Source: Pelagibius sp.
Lineage (GTDB): Bacteria; Pseudomonadota; Alphaproteobacteria; Kiloniellales; Kiloniellaceae
NCBI RefSeq assembly: GCF_028281305.1
Contig: NZ_JANQKD010000022.1
Location: forward strand, 55,598-119,597
Length of the DNA stretch: 64,000 bases
Direction of reading: 5' to 3'
How positions within the stretch are numbered: position 1 is the first letter of the stretch; every line of letters begins with the position of its first letter. Of this stretch, positions 1 to 9,085 are shown piece after piece. The position numbers were made by a program, and so were the translations under genes. The notes beneath the pieces are model-generated. The model did not search any database. It saw only the letters and a list, made by a program, of their open reading frames with translations, and was not told the DNA's origin.

Positions 1-1
1 C

Positions 2-766
2 CGCCGGTTCAGCCAGCGCGAGTTCGTCGAAATCGGCCGCCATGTGGCGCGCCTCGGCCTTCCGTTCCTGGCCGTGAACACCCGGGGCCATGACCTGGGA
101 GCCTGGTTTCGCACCCCGAAAGGTTTCCTGCTGGGCGGCACGGCGTGGGAACAGTTCATCGACAGCCCCTTCGATATTGCTGCCTGGACCGAGCTGGCGC
201 GCAAGGAAGGCTTCAAGAACTACGTTCTGGTCGGCGTCGGCTACGGCGCGCCCAAGGTGGTGTTCTACCAGGTCCAGCGCCAGGACCGTCACACGGCAGG
301 ATGCGTGTTCGCATCATCGGGCACTATCGTGAGAGACAAGATCACCGACCTGGCCCCCGCCGAAACGACGGCTCTGGCAAAGCGGATGATCGCCGAGGGC
401 CGGGGGCAGGAGCTGATGGCCATGGGTGCGGTGAAGGACTCCTTCGGCAGCACCGTCAGTGCCCAGGTCTACGCGGACCGGGCCCGCATTCACCGCGAGT
501 TCTATGGCGAAGCGGGTGACCGCCCACCGGCTCTGGCTCAGATCCGCCAACCCATTTTCGTCCTCTACGGAGGCCTTGCGGAGACCCGCGAGCGGCCGTT
601 GCAGGATTTCATCGAGCGCATTCGCAGAACGGCGGTCCAGTCCCCGGAGGTCAAGGCGAAGATCATCGAAGGCGCCTCCAACACCTTCGTCGGCTTCGAA
701 GCCGCCGCCGCCCGGGAAATCTGCGGCTGGATCAGCCAGACCCTCTCCCTGCCCAAGGCGGTCTGA
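2..766 (+). CDS. alpha/beta-hydrolase-fold protein, 5' end outside window
   Basis: The reading frame is open from base 2, so the gene begins outside the window; a GTG at 44 is only an internal candidate. The 254 visible residues have alpha/beta-hydrolase features: a strand followed by NTRGHD, the family-like GGTAWEQF segment, and a strand-turn-helix reading VLVGVGYGAPKVVFYQ where the nucleophile elbow should be. That elbow is normally G-x-S-x-G; here it is G-V-G-Y-G, so the expected Ser is Gly (codon 239-241). The protein may be a non-catalytic or altered member. It lies just upstream of the IclR gene on the same strand and ends without an obvious terminator, so it may belong to the sugar-acid locus. 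Substrate unknown. Confidence 0.7.
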   Translation, partial: RRFSQREFVEIGRHVARLGLPFLAVNTRGHDLGAWFRTPKGFLLGGTAWEQFIDSPFDIAAWTELARKEGFKNYVLVGVGYGAPKVVFYQVQRQDRHTAGCVFASSGTIVRDKITDLAPAETTALAKRMIAEGRGQELMAMGAVKDSFGSTVSAQVYADRARIHREFYGEAGDRPPALAQIRQPIFVLYGGLAETRERPLQDFIERIRRTAVQSPEVKAKIIEGASNTFVGFEAAAAREICGWISQTLSLPKAV

Positions 767-782
767 AGTCTCCCTCCTTCTA

Positions 783-801
783 TTTCTCATTGGTTGAAAA
801 A
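783..801. promoter_or_regulatory. IclR operator candidate upstream of iclR
   Basis: This 19-base stretch, TTTCTCATTGGTTGAAAAA, matches 16 of 19 positions of the perfect palindrome at 1814-1832. It lies 77 bases before the iclR start. An imperfect copy in front of the regulator and a perfect copy in front of the transporter operon fit autoregulation plus control of the operon by the same IclR protein. This is inferred from sequence alone. Confidence 0.55.
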
Positions 802-878
802 TTCGGGTCGATCCGTCATTCTGAGCAACGGAATCGGCCGGCAGCCCGCCGGTGTTGCGCAGTGAACTGAGGGAAACC

Positions 879-1742
879 ATGGCGGATTTGAAACGCGGCA
901 GGGCCAAGACCCGAACCAAGGTCGAGGTCACCCGCACGCTGGACCGCGGCCTGCGCGTGCTGGAGGTGCTGGCCGAGGAAGCCTCGCTGTCGCTCTCGGA
1001 AATCGCGCGGCGCCTCGATCTGACGCCGGCGACAACCTCGCGACTGCTGGAAACGCTGCGGCACCGCGACTATGTGCGCCAGGACGAACAGACCGGCCTC
1101 TACGATATCGGCCCACGGGCCTTCCAGGTCGGCTCGGCCTTCACCGAGCGGTTGCGCCTGCACCAGGTGGCGCAGCCGGTGCTGGGCCGCCTTGCAGATG
1201 AACTGGGGGATACGGTTTCGCTGGGCCTGCGCGACCACGGCGAGGTCATCTTCGTCGACCAGCGCGAAGGGCGCGGCATGATCCGCATGGCCCCGCGGCT
1301 GGGCGTACGCGCGCCGCTCCACTGCACGGCCGCCGGGAAGGTCCTGACGGCCTGGCTGTGGGAGGCGGCCCTGAAGGAGGTCTTTGGCGAAGAGCCCTTT
1401 ACCGAATTCACGGCCTCGACAATCACCACCTGGGCCGGGCTCCTGCAGGAGCTCGACAACACCCGGGCCCAGGGCTACGCGGTCGACCTTGAGGAATACG
1501 AGCAGCAAATCTGCTGCCTGGCTGCGCCGATCCGCGGGCGCGACGGCCATGTCGTCGGCGCCCTCTCCGTCTCCCGCGTGGCCACCCGCTTTCCCCGCAG
1601 TGACCCCGGCGCCTTTGGCCAGAAGATTATGACAGCGGCGGCGGATATCTCGCGCCGCCTTGGCTTCACGGACGGCCCCCAGGCCCCGGTTCACCGGGTG
1701 GCCCAGGACGGCGGAACCACGGTCGAGATCTTCGACGACTGA
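879..1742 (+). CDS. IclR-family transcriptional regulator
   Basis: A 287-residue one-component regulator. An N-terminal winged helix-turn-helix (LSLSEIARRLDLTPATTSRL) is followed by the IclR effector domain (GVRAPLHCTAAGKVLTAWL, then the conserved EEYEQQICCLAAPI block), the normal size and order for the family. ATG 879 is chosen because TGAGGGA lies just before it; an upstream GTG at 852 is possible but has no comparable ribosome site. IclR proteins usually control adjacent catabolic operons through a small-molecule ligand. Here the target is probably the ABC transporter and dehydratase operon starting at 1937, supported by the palindromes at 783-801 and 1814-1832. The ligand is not visible; a sugar acid such as tartrate is a guess from context. 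Confidence 0.95.
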   Translation: MADLKRGRAKTRTKVEVTRTLDRGLRVLEVLAEEASLSLSEIARRLDLTPATTSRLLETLRHRDYVRQDEQTGLYDIGPRAFQVGSAFTERLRLHQVAQPVLGRLADELGDTVSLGLRDHGEVIFVDQREGRGMIRMAPRLGVRAPLHCTAAGKVLTAWLWEAALKEVFGEEPFTEFTASTITTWAGLLQELDNTRAQGYAVDLEEYEQQICCLAAPIRGRDGHVVGALSVSRVATRFPRSDPGAFGQKIMTAAADISRRLGFTDGPQAPVHRVAQDGGTTVEIFDD

Positions 1743-1813
1743 CGCCGCGCGCGCCTTCTTCAAAGCGATACCCACGATTCTCGACGACAGGCCGGCGAGA
1801 GCATTGCTGTATA

Positions 1814-1854
1814 TTTTTCATTGAATGAAAAAGTTTTTTGTTCATTGACAAAAA
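1814..1854. promoter_or_regulatory. double palindromic operator before ABC/dehydratase operon
   Basis: Two adjacent perfect inverted repeats lie between iclR and the binding-protein gene. The first, TTTTTCATT-G-AATGAAAAA (1814-1832), has 9-bp arms around one base. The second (1835-1854) has arms TTTTTGT and ACAAAAA around TCATTG. The segment is very AT-rich inside GC-rich DNA, and a TTGACA (1845-1850) overlaps the second repeat. The first palindrome recurs imperfectly before iclR. I infer IclR binding; no -10 element is convincing. Confidence 0.65.
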
Positions 1855-1936
1855 TAGGTCGAGCCCCCAGTCTTCCGCAGATCACAAGAGAGCAGTTTGC
1901 AGCTGCCGCATGCACTTTTGGGGAGGACGTATCACC

Positions 1937-3871
1937 ATGTCAGAGCAATGGATGGGCAGGCGCGCCCTTGGCGCCGTGGCTGCCTTTGCGGCCGCCGTAT
2001 CAACGGCGTCAGGCGCAGGCCTTGCCGCACCCTATACCGAGGCACCGCAGCTGACGGCATTGGTGGAGGCCGGCAAGCTTCCGCCGCTGGCCGAGCGCCT
2101 GCCAAAGAACCCGCGGGTTCTCGAGCCGCTGGAAAGCGTCGGAGTTTACGGCGGGGTCTGGCGTACCGGCTCCAAGCCAAGCGCGCCGACCTGGAACCTG
2201 CGCACCGTCGGCTACGACCACATGTTTCACTGGGCGCCCGACTGGACCGGCGTGGTGCCGAACATCGCCGCCTCCTACGAAGTGAGCCCGGACGCTCGGG
2301 TCTACACCATCACTCTGCGTGAGGGCATGAAGTGGTCCGACGGCGACCCCTTCGACACGGACGACATCCTCTTTGCCTACGAGAATGTCTTCCAGCATTC
2401 GGACCTGGCCGAATTTCCCGGCTATCTGCGTGCCGGCAAGGAAAGCCCGGCGAAGATCGAGAAGATCGATGCAATCACCTTCACGGTGACCTTCGAGAAG
2501 CCGAAGGCGAGCTTTCTGGAAGGCATGGCCCAGGTCACCACGCAGATCGGCGGCGACGCTTTGACCAAGTATCCGGCGCACTACATGCGCCAGTTCCATC
2601 CCGACTTCAACAAGGAGGGACTGGACGCCCTGGTCACGGAGTCCGGCGCCAGTTCCTGGGCCGACCTCTTCAGCATCAAGGCGGACACCTGGCTGAACCC
2701 GGACAAGCCAACCCTCAATGCCTGGATGGTCACGCTGCCCTACGGCGACGGCAACCAGGTGGTGGCCGAGCGCAATCCCTATTACTGGAAGGTCGACCCG
2801 GAAGGCCAGCAACTGCCCTATATCGACCGCGTGGTCTTCGAGATCGTCCAGGACCCCGAAGTTCTGCTGCTGAAGGCCCTGGCGGGCGAGATCGACATGA
2901 TCGGCACCATGGTCAACACTGTCGCCAACAAGGCCGTGCTGTTCGACGGGCGGGAGCAGGCGGACTTCGACTTCTTCGAACTGATCCCCTCGGACTCCAA
3001 TCTCGCTACATATTCCTTCAACCAGATGCACAAGGACCCGGTGCTGCGGGAAGTGCTGGCCAACAAGGACTTCCGCGCTGGGCTCAGCCATGCCATCAAC
3101 CGCCAGGAGATCATCGACCTCGTCTTCATCGGTCAGGGTACGCCCATGCAGACGGCGGTGCTGCCGAGCTACAAACCGCTCTACAACGAGCAGCTCGCCA
3201 TGCAGTTCACCGAGTACGACGTCGACAAGGCCAACGCCCTTCTGGATAAGGCCGGCTTCGCCGAGCGCGATTCCGACGGCTGGCGCCTGGGCCCAGACGG
3301 CAAGCCCATCGAGTTCGCCATCCTCACCCGCGCCGACAAGAAGTTCATGGCCGACTCCAGCCTGATGGTTGTCGAGCACTGGAAGAAGGTCGGCATCAAC
3401 GCGCGCGTCGACATCGTCGAACGGTCCCTCGTACGTTCGCGCAAGAACGCCAACGACCACGATGTGATCATCGAGGACTTTCCGGGCGGCGCCCGCGATG
3501 CCTTTCTGCGGCCGACCCCCTGGGTGCCGATGCATCACAACGCCGCCTATGGCATTCCCTGGTACGACTGGCAGCGCGGCCGCGAGGGCGGGACGGAGCC
3601 GCCGGCCCACGTGAAGCGTCAGCTCGAGCTCTGGGACGATGTGAACTCTCTGGCCGATGCGCAGAAGCGCGAAGACGCCATGCGGGAGATCCTGCAGATC
3701 GCCGCCGACAGCTTCTATACCATCGGCGTCGTGGTGCCGAAGTCGGGCTACGGCATCGTGTCGAACCGCATGAAGAACGTGCCGCGGACGATGCACGGCT
3801 CCTACTGGTTCGCGCCGCCGGGGCCGACCAATCCACCGACCTACTACTTCGTCGGCGGCAAGAACGGCTGA
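1937..3871 (+). CDS. ABC transporter substrate-binding protein, oligopeptide/nickel type
   Basis: A 644-residue periplasmic binding protein of the SBP_bac_5 (DppA/OppA) family. ATG 1937 is preceded by GGGGAGGAC and opens a classical signal peptide (MSEQWMGRRALGAVAAFAAA, then AGLAAPYTEAP). Family blocks follow: YTITLREGMKWSDGDPFDTDDILFAYENV and the HAINRQEIIDLVF helix. At about 615 mature residues it belongs to the long version of the family, which often binds non-peptide ligands. It is the first gene of an operon with two permeases, a double ATPase, CapA-like and two acid-sugar dehydratase genes, so the ligand may be a sugar acid or its conjugate rather than a peptide. Palindromes upstream suggest IclR control. 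Confidence 0.93.
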   Translation: MSEQWMGRRALGAVAAFAAAVSTASGAGLAAPYTEAPQLTALVEAGKLPPLAERLPKNPRVLEPLESVGVYGGVWRTGSKPSAPTWNLRTVGYDHMFHWAPDWTGVVPNIAASYEVSPDARVYTITLREGMKWSDGDPFDTDDILFAYENVFQHSDLAEFPGYLRAGKESPAKIEKIDAITFTVTFEKPKASFLEGMAQVTTQIGGDALTKYPAHYMRQFHPDFNKEGLDALVTESGASSWADLFSIKADTWLNPDKPTLNAWMVTLPYGDGNQVVAERNPYYWKVDPEGQQLPYIDRVVFEIVQDPEVLLLKALAGEIDMIGTMVNTVANKAVLFDGREQADFDFFELIPSDSNLATYSFNQMHKDPVLREVLANKDFRAGLSHAINRQEIIDLVFIGQGTPMQTAVLPSYKPLYNEQLAMQFTEYDVDKANALLDKAGFAERDSDGWRLGPDGKPIEFAILTRADKKFMADSSLMVVEHWKKVGINARVDIVERSLVRSRKNANDHDVIIEDFPGGARDAFLRPTPWVPMHHNAAYGIPWYDWQRGREGGTEPPAHVKRQLELWDDVNSLADAQKREDAMREILQIAADSFYTIGVVVPKSGYGIVSNRMKNVPRTMHGSYWFAPPGPTNPPTYYFVGGKNG

Positions 3872-3894
3872 CGGCCCGAGATCAGCTTGGCAAT

Positions 3895-3923
3895 GACCCC
3901 GGCACCCGTCGGGTGCCGGGGTC
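3895..3923 (+). other. strong intercistronic hairpin
   Basis: Perfect 13-bp arms (GACCCCGGCACCC / GGGTGCCGGGGTC) around a GTC loop lie between the binding-protein stop and the first permease. There is no T-run after it, so it is not a classical terminator. Such hairpins often protect the upstream mRNA 3' end and give more binding protein than permease; that role is inferred here. Confidence 0.7.
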
Positions 3924-3984
3924 GCTGTCTCTGCGTCCGGGGTCTATGATGAAGCGGCAGCAAGAAGGCGGATAGATCGCGGCG

Positions 3985-4974
3985 ATGCTCTCCAACTACG
4001 TGCTCAGACGCCTGGTCTTCATGGTACCGACCCTGCTGGCGATCTCCATCGTCTCCTTCGCGATCGTGCAGCTGCCGCCGGGAGACTTCCTCGACACCTA
4101 CATCTCGACCCTGGAGGCCGACGGCGGCGACATCAGCAGTATCGAGGTCGAGAACCTCCGCAAACGCTACCGTCTCGACGAGCCCCTGGTCATTCAATAC
4201 TGGCAATGGATCACGGGTATCCTCTTCGAGGGGGACTTTGGCTGGTCCTTCCAGTATCAGCGCCCGGTCTCCGACGTGCTCTGGGACCGCGTCGGCCTGA
4301 CCTTCGTAATCTCCCTGGCCTCTCTGGTCTTCGTCTATGTCGTCGCCTTCCCGATCGGCGTCTACTCCGCGGTAAAGAAGTACTCGCTCGGCGACTACGT
4401 CTTCACTTTCCTGGGGTTTCTGGGTCTCGCCATCCCCAATTTCCTGCTGGCACTGATCCTGATGTACGGCGCGCTCACCCTCTTCGGGCAGAGCGTCGGC
4501 GGCCTTTTCTCGCCGGAGTTTGCGGAAGCACCCTGGAGCTGGGCCAGACTCTGGGACCTGCTGGCGCACCTTTGGATTCCGGTGATCATCATCGGCACCG
4601 CCAGCACTGCCGGGTTGATCCGCGTCATGCGCGCCAACCTGGCCGATGAGCTCAACAAGCCCTACGTGGAGACCGCGCGGGCCAAAGGCGTCTCCGAGGG
4701 CAGGCTGCTGATCCGCTATCCGGTCAGGCTTGCCCTCAACCCCTTCGTCAGCCAGGTCGGCTGGGAGCTGCCGTCGCTGGTCTCGGGTGCGGCCATCACC
4801 TCCATCGTCCTCAACCTGCCGACAACCGGCCCGGTCCTGCTCATCGCCCTGAAGTCGCAGGACATGTACCTGGCCGGCAGCTTCATCATGATTCTCAGCA
4901 TCCTCACCGTGGTCGGAACCCTGGTCTCCGACCTGCTGCTGGCGTGGCTCGATCCGCGCATCCGCTACGGATAG
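3985..4974 (+). CDS. ABC transporter permease, DppB/OppB type
   Basis: A 329-residue inner-membrane permease. The N-terminus (LRRLVFMVPTLLAISIVSFA) is the first helix of the DppB family. About six membrane segments follow, with the EAA coupling loop around ETARAKGVSEGRLLIRYPVR that contacts the ATPase, and the typical end WLDPRIRYG. It follows the binding protein after 113 bases containing a strong hairpin and is 9 bases from the second permease. The ribosome site before ATG 3985 is weak. Together with the next gene it should form the channel heterodimer of the importer. Confidence 0.93.
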   Translation: MLSNYVLRRLVFMVPTLLAISIVSFAIVQLPPGDFLDTYISTLEADGGDISSIEVENLRKRYRLDEPLVIQYWQWITGILFEGDFGWSFQYQRPVSDVLWDRVGLTFVISLASLVFVYVVAFPIGVYSAVKKYSLGDYVFTFLGFLGLAIPNFLLALILMYGALTLFGQSVGGLFSPEFAEAPWSWARLWDLLAHLWIPVIIIGTASTAGLIRVMRANLADELNKPYVETARAKGVSEGRLLIRYPVRLALNPFVSQVGWELPSLVSGAAITSIVLNLPTTGPVLLIALKSQDMYLAGSFIMILSILTVVGTLVSDLLLAWLDPRIRYG

Positions 4975-4983
4975 GGCCGGCCG

Positions 4984-6141
4984 ATGGCGCTTTCAGATAT
5001 CCCCCAGACCCTGCCCCCCGGCGACGAGAGCGGCACCGCCGATGATCGGGACTCCGCCTACGCCAGCCAATGGCAGCTCATGTGGTGGCGCTTCAAACGG
5101 CACCGCCTGGCCGTCGTCAGCGGGCTGGTGGTGCTGGCGATCTACCTGGTGGCGCTTTTCGCCGAGTTCCTGGCGCCGCTGCCACCCAACCAGACCAGCA
5201 CGCGCCACACCTATGCGCCGCCCCAGAGCCTCGGCTTCTTCGTGCCCGACGGTGCGGGCGGCTCCGATTTTCGCCTTCACGTCACCGGCTACAAGGTGGA
5301 GATCGACCCGGTGGCGATCCGCCGCACCTTCGTGCCCGACGAAAGCAAGATCGTTCCCGTTGGCTTTTTCGTCGAAAGCGATCCCTACCTGCTGCTGGGT
5401 TTCATCCCCATGCAGACCAAACTGATCGGGCCAGTGAACAAGGGCGACCCATTCTACCTGCTGGGCGCCGATCGCCTGGGCCGCGACATGCTGAGCCGTA
5501 TCGTCCATGGCGCGCGGGTTTCCATGTCCATCGGCCTGGTCGGGGTCTTCGTCAGCCTCTTCGTCGGGGTACTTCTGGGCGGCATCTCCGGATACTACGG
5601 CGGCCTGATCGACGATATCATCCAGCGGACCATCGAGTTCCTGAAGGCCATTCCCACGATCCCTCTTTGGATGGGCCTCGCGGCGGCGATCCCGCAGAAC
5701 TGGTCCCCCCTCACGGTCTACTTTCTGATCACGGTCCTCATCTCCCTGATCGGCTGGACCAGCCTGGCGCGGGAAGTCCGCGGGCGGTTTCTCTCGATGA
5801 AGACGGAGGACTTCGTCGCAGCCGCCAAACTCGACGGCGCCGGCGAGGTGCGCATCATCCTGCGCCACATGGCGCCTTCCTTCCTCAGCCACATCATCGC
5901 CACCTTGACCCTGGCGATCCCCACCATGATCCTGGCGGAGACGGCGCTCAGCTTCCTCGGCATCGGCCTGCGCCCGCCAGTGGTCAGTTGGGGGGTATTG
6001 CTTCAGGAGGCCCAGAATGTGCGCGCCGTCGCCACGGCGCCCTGGCTGCTGCTGCCCGGCCTTGCGGTGGTCATCGCGGTGCTTTCCCTCAACTTCCTCG
6101 GCGACGGCATGCGCGATGCCGCCGACCCCTACGCGGATTAA
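4984..6141 (+). CDS. ABC transporter permease, DppC/OppC type
   Basis: A 385-residue permease, longer than the usual ~300 because about 100 extra residues lie between the first helix (AVVSGLVVLAIYLVALFAEF) and the conserved GADRLGRDMLSRIVHGARVS segment. This insertion is predicted periplasmic and is seen in a subset of the family. The EAA loop is VAAAKLDGAGEVRIILRHMAP, followed by the family signature ETALSFLGIGLRPP. It starts 9 bases after the DppB-like gene and is followed 17 bases later by the ATPase, consistent with one transcript. Confidence 0.93.
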   Translation: MALSDIPQTLPPGDESGTADDRDSAYASQWQLMWWRFKRHRLAVVSGLVVLAIYLVALFAEFLAPLPPNQTSTRHTYAPPQSLGFFVPDGAGGSDFRLHVTGYKVEIDPVAIRRTFVPDESKIVPVGFFVESDPYLLLGFIPMQTKLIGPVNKGDPFYLLGADRLGRDMLSRIVHGARVSMSIGLVGVFVSLFVGVLLGGISGYYGGLIDDIIQRTIEFLKAIPTIPLWMGLAAAIPQNWSPLTVYFLITVLISLIGWTSLAREVRGRFLSMKTEDFVAAAKLDGAGEVRIILRHMAPSFLSHIIATLTLAIPTMILAETALSFLGIGLRPPVVSWGVLLQEAQNVRAVATAPWLLLPGLAVVIAVLSLNFLGDGMRDAADPYAD

Positions 6142-6158
6142 GGGAGCGCAACGCGCCC

Positions 6159-7922
6159 ATGAACACACCCGCCGCCGATCTCCCAACCGTCCCGCAGCAG
6201 GCAGACCCCGCAGAGGATGTGGTGCTGGAGGTGAAGAACCTCTCCACACACTTCGCCCTGCGCACCGGGCTCCTGAAGGCGGTCGACAACATCAGCTTCA
6301 CCCTCAGACGGCGCGAGACTCTCTGTATTGTCGGTGAAAGCGGCTCGGGCAAGAGCGTCACGGCGCGCTCGATCCTGCGCATCGTGCCCAGCCCCGGCAA
6401 GGTGGTCGCCGGCGAGATCCGGCTCCATGGCGTCGACGGTGATGCAGCGCGCGTTGTCGACCTGGCGGCCCTGGACCCGCGCGGACGTGCGGTGCGCGCC
6501 ATCCGCGGCAAGGAGATCTCGATGATCTTCCAGGAGCCCATGAGCTCCCTTTCGCCTGTTCACAAGATCGGCTTTCAGATCGAGGAGGCACTGAAGCTCC
6601 ACACCGACCTTGACAAGCAGGGCCGCCGGGCGCGGACCATCGAGCTGCTGCGCCGGGTGGAAATCCCCGACCCTGAAACCACCGTCGACCGTTATCCGTT
6701 CGAGTACTCCGGCGGCATGCGCCAACGCGCCATGATCGCCATGGCGTTGGCCTGCAATCCCTCGGTCCTGATTGCCGACGAGCCGACGACGGCCCTGGAC
6801 GTGACCACCCAGGCAGAGATCCTGGACCTGATCAAAGAGCTCCAGGACGAGTTCGGCATGGCCGTGATCTTCATCACCCACGACATGGGCGTGGTGGCGG
6901 AGATCGCCGATACGGTCTGCGTCATGCGGCACGGCGAAATGGTGGAAAGCGGGCCGGTCGAGGAGATCTTCAAAAACCCCCGCCACCCCTACTCCCGCAT
7001 GCTGATCGGCTCGGCCCTCCGGTTGGAAAGGCCGGCGGAGTCGCGACTGCAAAGGCAGAGCCCCGGTGCCGAGACGCAGCCGATCTTGCGGGTGGAAAAC
7101 CTGGTTAAGGACTTTGTCGTCCACAAGGGCTTCTTCAAGCGCGAAACCTCCGCCCTGCGCGCGGTCTCGGACGTCAACCTCACTCTGCGCGAGGGAGAGA
7201 ACCTTGGCATCGTCGGCGAGAGCGGTTCCGGCAAGACGACGCTGGGGCGCTGTCTGCTGCGCATGATCGACCCCAGCGGCGGCGCGGTGTTCTATCGCCG
7301 CAGCGACGGCTCCGAGGTCGATATCGAGGCGGTGAGCAAGGCCGAACTGCGGCAGATCTACCGCGAAATCCGGATGATCTTCCAGGATCCCTTCGGGTCT
7401 CTCAATCCCCGCATGACCATCGAACAGGTGGTGGGCGAGCCGCTGCTGATGATGGGCTGGAAGCCGAAGGCGATCCGCGATCGCGTCGTTGAGTTGATCG
7501 AGCGGGTCGATCTGAAGGCCGAGGTCCTGGAACGCTATCCCCATGCTTTTTCGGGCGGTCAGCGCCAGCGCATCTGCATTGCCCGGGCCCTGGCACCCGA
7601 GCCGCGCGTGATCGTCGCCGACGAGGCGACCTCGGCCCTCGACGTCAGCCTGCGCGCCCAGGTCCTCGACCTGCTGCTCTCGCTGCAGCGCCAGATGAAC
7701 CTCAGCTTCATCTTCATCAGTCACGACATCAGCGTGATCCGCTATTTCTGCGACCGCGTCGCGGTTATGTACAAGGGCGAGATCGTCGAAATCGGCGAGG
7801 CGCTGGCCGTCTGCGACAACCCTCAGCACGCCTATACGAAGGCGCTGCTGTCCGCAGTGCCGAGGCCCGATCCCACACAGCGCAGAATCCACGAACGCCA
7901 CCGCTATGTGGCCAACGCTTAG
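6159..7922 (+). CDS. fused double ABC ATPase (DppD-DppF type)
   Basis: A 587-residue cytoplasmic protein with two complete nucleotide-binding cassettes. Cassette 1 has Walker [10 protein letters not shown]-loop FQEPMSS, signature YSGGMRQR and Walker [13 protein letters not shown]. Cassette 2, starting near residue 305, has [24 protein letters not shown] and [12 protein letters not shown]. It therefore replaces separate D and F subunits. ATG 6159 follows AGGGAG; the frame is open further upstream, but that part only mirrors the DppC-like gene and is not a credible N-terminus. It energises the importer encoded by the three preceding genes. Confidence 0.93.
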   Translation: MNTPAADLPTVPQQADPAEDVVLEVKNLSTHFALRTGLLKAVDNISFTLRRRETLCIVGESGSGKSVTARSILRIVPSPGKVVAGEIRLHGVDGDAARVVDLAALDPRGRAVRAIRGKEISMIFQEPMSSLSPVHKIGFQIEEALKLHTDLDKQGRRARTIELLRRVEIPDPETTVDRYPFEYSGGMRQRAMIAMALACNPSVLIADEPTTALDVTTQAEILDLIKELQDEFGMAVIFITHDMGVVAEIADTVCVMRHGEMVESGPVEEIFKNPRHPYSRMLIGSALRLERPAESRLQRQSPGAETQPILRVENLVKDFVVHKGFFKRETSALRAVSDVNLTLREGENLGIVGESGSGKTTLGRCLLRMIDPSGGAVFYRRSDGSEVDIEAVSKAELRQIYREIRMIFQDPFGSLNPRMTIEQVVGEPLLMMGWKPKAIRDRVVELIERVDLKAEVLERYPHAFSGGQRQRICIARALAPEPRVIVADEATSALDVSLRAQVLDLLLSLQRQMNLSFIFISHDISVIRYFCDRVAVMYKGEIVEIGEALAVCDNPQHAYTKALLSAVPRPDPTQRRIHERHRYVANA

Positions 7923-7950
7923 GACAGAAACGGAAACGGAGGTGACATCC

Positions 7951-9057
7951 ATGACCGAGGACGCGACCCCCTGGACCTGGTCTCAGCAGCCAGCCGCCGA
8001 CGAGGCGACGCTGTTGCTGGTCGGCGACACCAACATCCAGGGCCGCGGCGATCCGGCGGAGGCCTTCAAGCGCGTCGGTGCGACCCTGAATGCCGCAGAC
8101 GTTCTTTTCGGGCAACTCGAAGGCCCGCTCAGCCCGCCTTCCGAGGACCCGGAGAATCCGGACATCGCCCATAAGCTGCTGTGGCGCCACAGCGACCCGC
8201 GCATGGTGGAGGGCTACAAGGCCGCCGGCTTCAAGGCCTTTGCCTGCGCCAGCAACGTCTGCTATCCGCCCCGCGCTGCCCTCACCAGCAACGCGACCCT
8301 GGATGCCGCCGGCATCGCCCACTGCGGGGCCGGCGCCAATCTTGCCGAAGCGCGCAAGCCGGCAATCGTCGAGTCCAAGGGCGTGCGCTTCGGCTTCCTC
8401 AGTTACACCTCTGTCTTCTGGCATGTGAATCACGCCGCAACGCCGGAGAGTGCAGGCTGCGCCACTATCAAGATCCACACCGGCTATCAGCCGGGCCGCC
8501 GGGCGCTGGAGATGCCCGGCACACCGCCGCTGATCCTCACCGTGCCCGACAGCGAGGAGCTTGCGGCAATGGAGGAGGACATCAGAAAACTGCGCGAAGA
8601 TGTGGACGTGGTCGTCATGTCCTGCCACTGGGGCATCTCCAGCAGTACGGAAATCGCCGACTATCAGCAGACCGTCGGGCGCGCCGCCATCGATGCCGGA
8701 GCCGACGTGGTCTTCGGCCACCACCCTCACGTCGTCCAGGGGGCCGAGCTCTACAAGGGCAAGCCGGTCTTCTACAGTCTCGGAAACTTCGCCTTCGACT
8801 GGGTGCGCATGCAGGGCCGAAACCTCGACGGCATCATGATCCGGCTCATCGCTTCCAAAGCCGGAGTACGGGACATCTCCGTGCTGCCGGTACGGCGGAA
8901 CGATGACAACCTGGTAGGCATTGCCGATCCGGCCCAGCCGGAGGGGGCCGACATCCTTCGCCAACTGGAGGAACGCTCCGCTCCTTTCGGCACGGCCGTG
9001 GAGCGGCGCGGCGCCGATGCAGCCCTGGTCCGCAGGTCCTCGGCCAAAGCCGCCTGA
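7951..9057 (+). CDS. CapA-family metallophosphoesterase-like protein
   Basis: A 368-residue protein with the PGA_cap (CapA) calcineurin-like fold: N-terminal LLLVGDTNIQGRGDP, QLEGPLS, then CHWGISSSTEIADYQ and GHHPHVVQGAELY, which supply the usual metal-binding His and Asp. ATG 7951 follows CGGAGGTGA. No signal peptide or membrane helix is visible, unlike capsule-associated CapA, so this copy is probably cytoplasmic. It sits inside a transporter/dehydratase operon, which suggests a hydrolytic step on an imported conjugate or phosphate ester. The specific reaction is unknown; poly-gamma-glutamate synthesis is unlikely without CapBC. Confidence 0.85.
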   Translation: MTEDATPWTWSQQPAADEATLLLVGDTNIQGRGDPAEAFKRVGATLNAADVLFGQLEGPLSPPSEDPENPDIAHKLLWRHSDPRMVEGYKAAGFKAFACASNVCYPPRAALTSNATLDAAGIAHCGAGANLAEARKPAIVESKGVRFGFLSYTSVFWHVNHAATPESAGCATIKIHTGYQPGRRALEMPGTPPLILTVPDSEELAAMEEDIRKLREDVDVVVMSCHWGISSSTEIADYQQTVGRAAIDAGADVVFGHHPHVVQGAELYKGKPVFYSLGNFAFDWVRMQGRNLDGIMIRLIASKAGVRDISVLPVRRNDDNLVGIADPAQPEGADILRQLEERSAPFGTAVERRGADAALVRRSSAKAA

Positions 9058-9085
9058 ACGCAGCAAAGGGGGACCGGAAGCCTTT

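Noticed and set aside
2009..3796. A 595-codon open frame on the minus strand opposite the first binding-protein gene
   Set aside because: It is the high-GC complement of a clear SBP_bac_5 gene, has no domain features and no ribosome site. The same applies to long opposite frames at 4993-6249, 6138-7952, 12318-14054, 22179-23393 and 57580-59235.
5070..6158. A long N-terminal extension of the double ATPase gene
   Set aside because: The frame is open but only overlaps the permease in another frame, with biased composition. ATG 6159 with its ribosome site begins the normal ATPase sequence.
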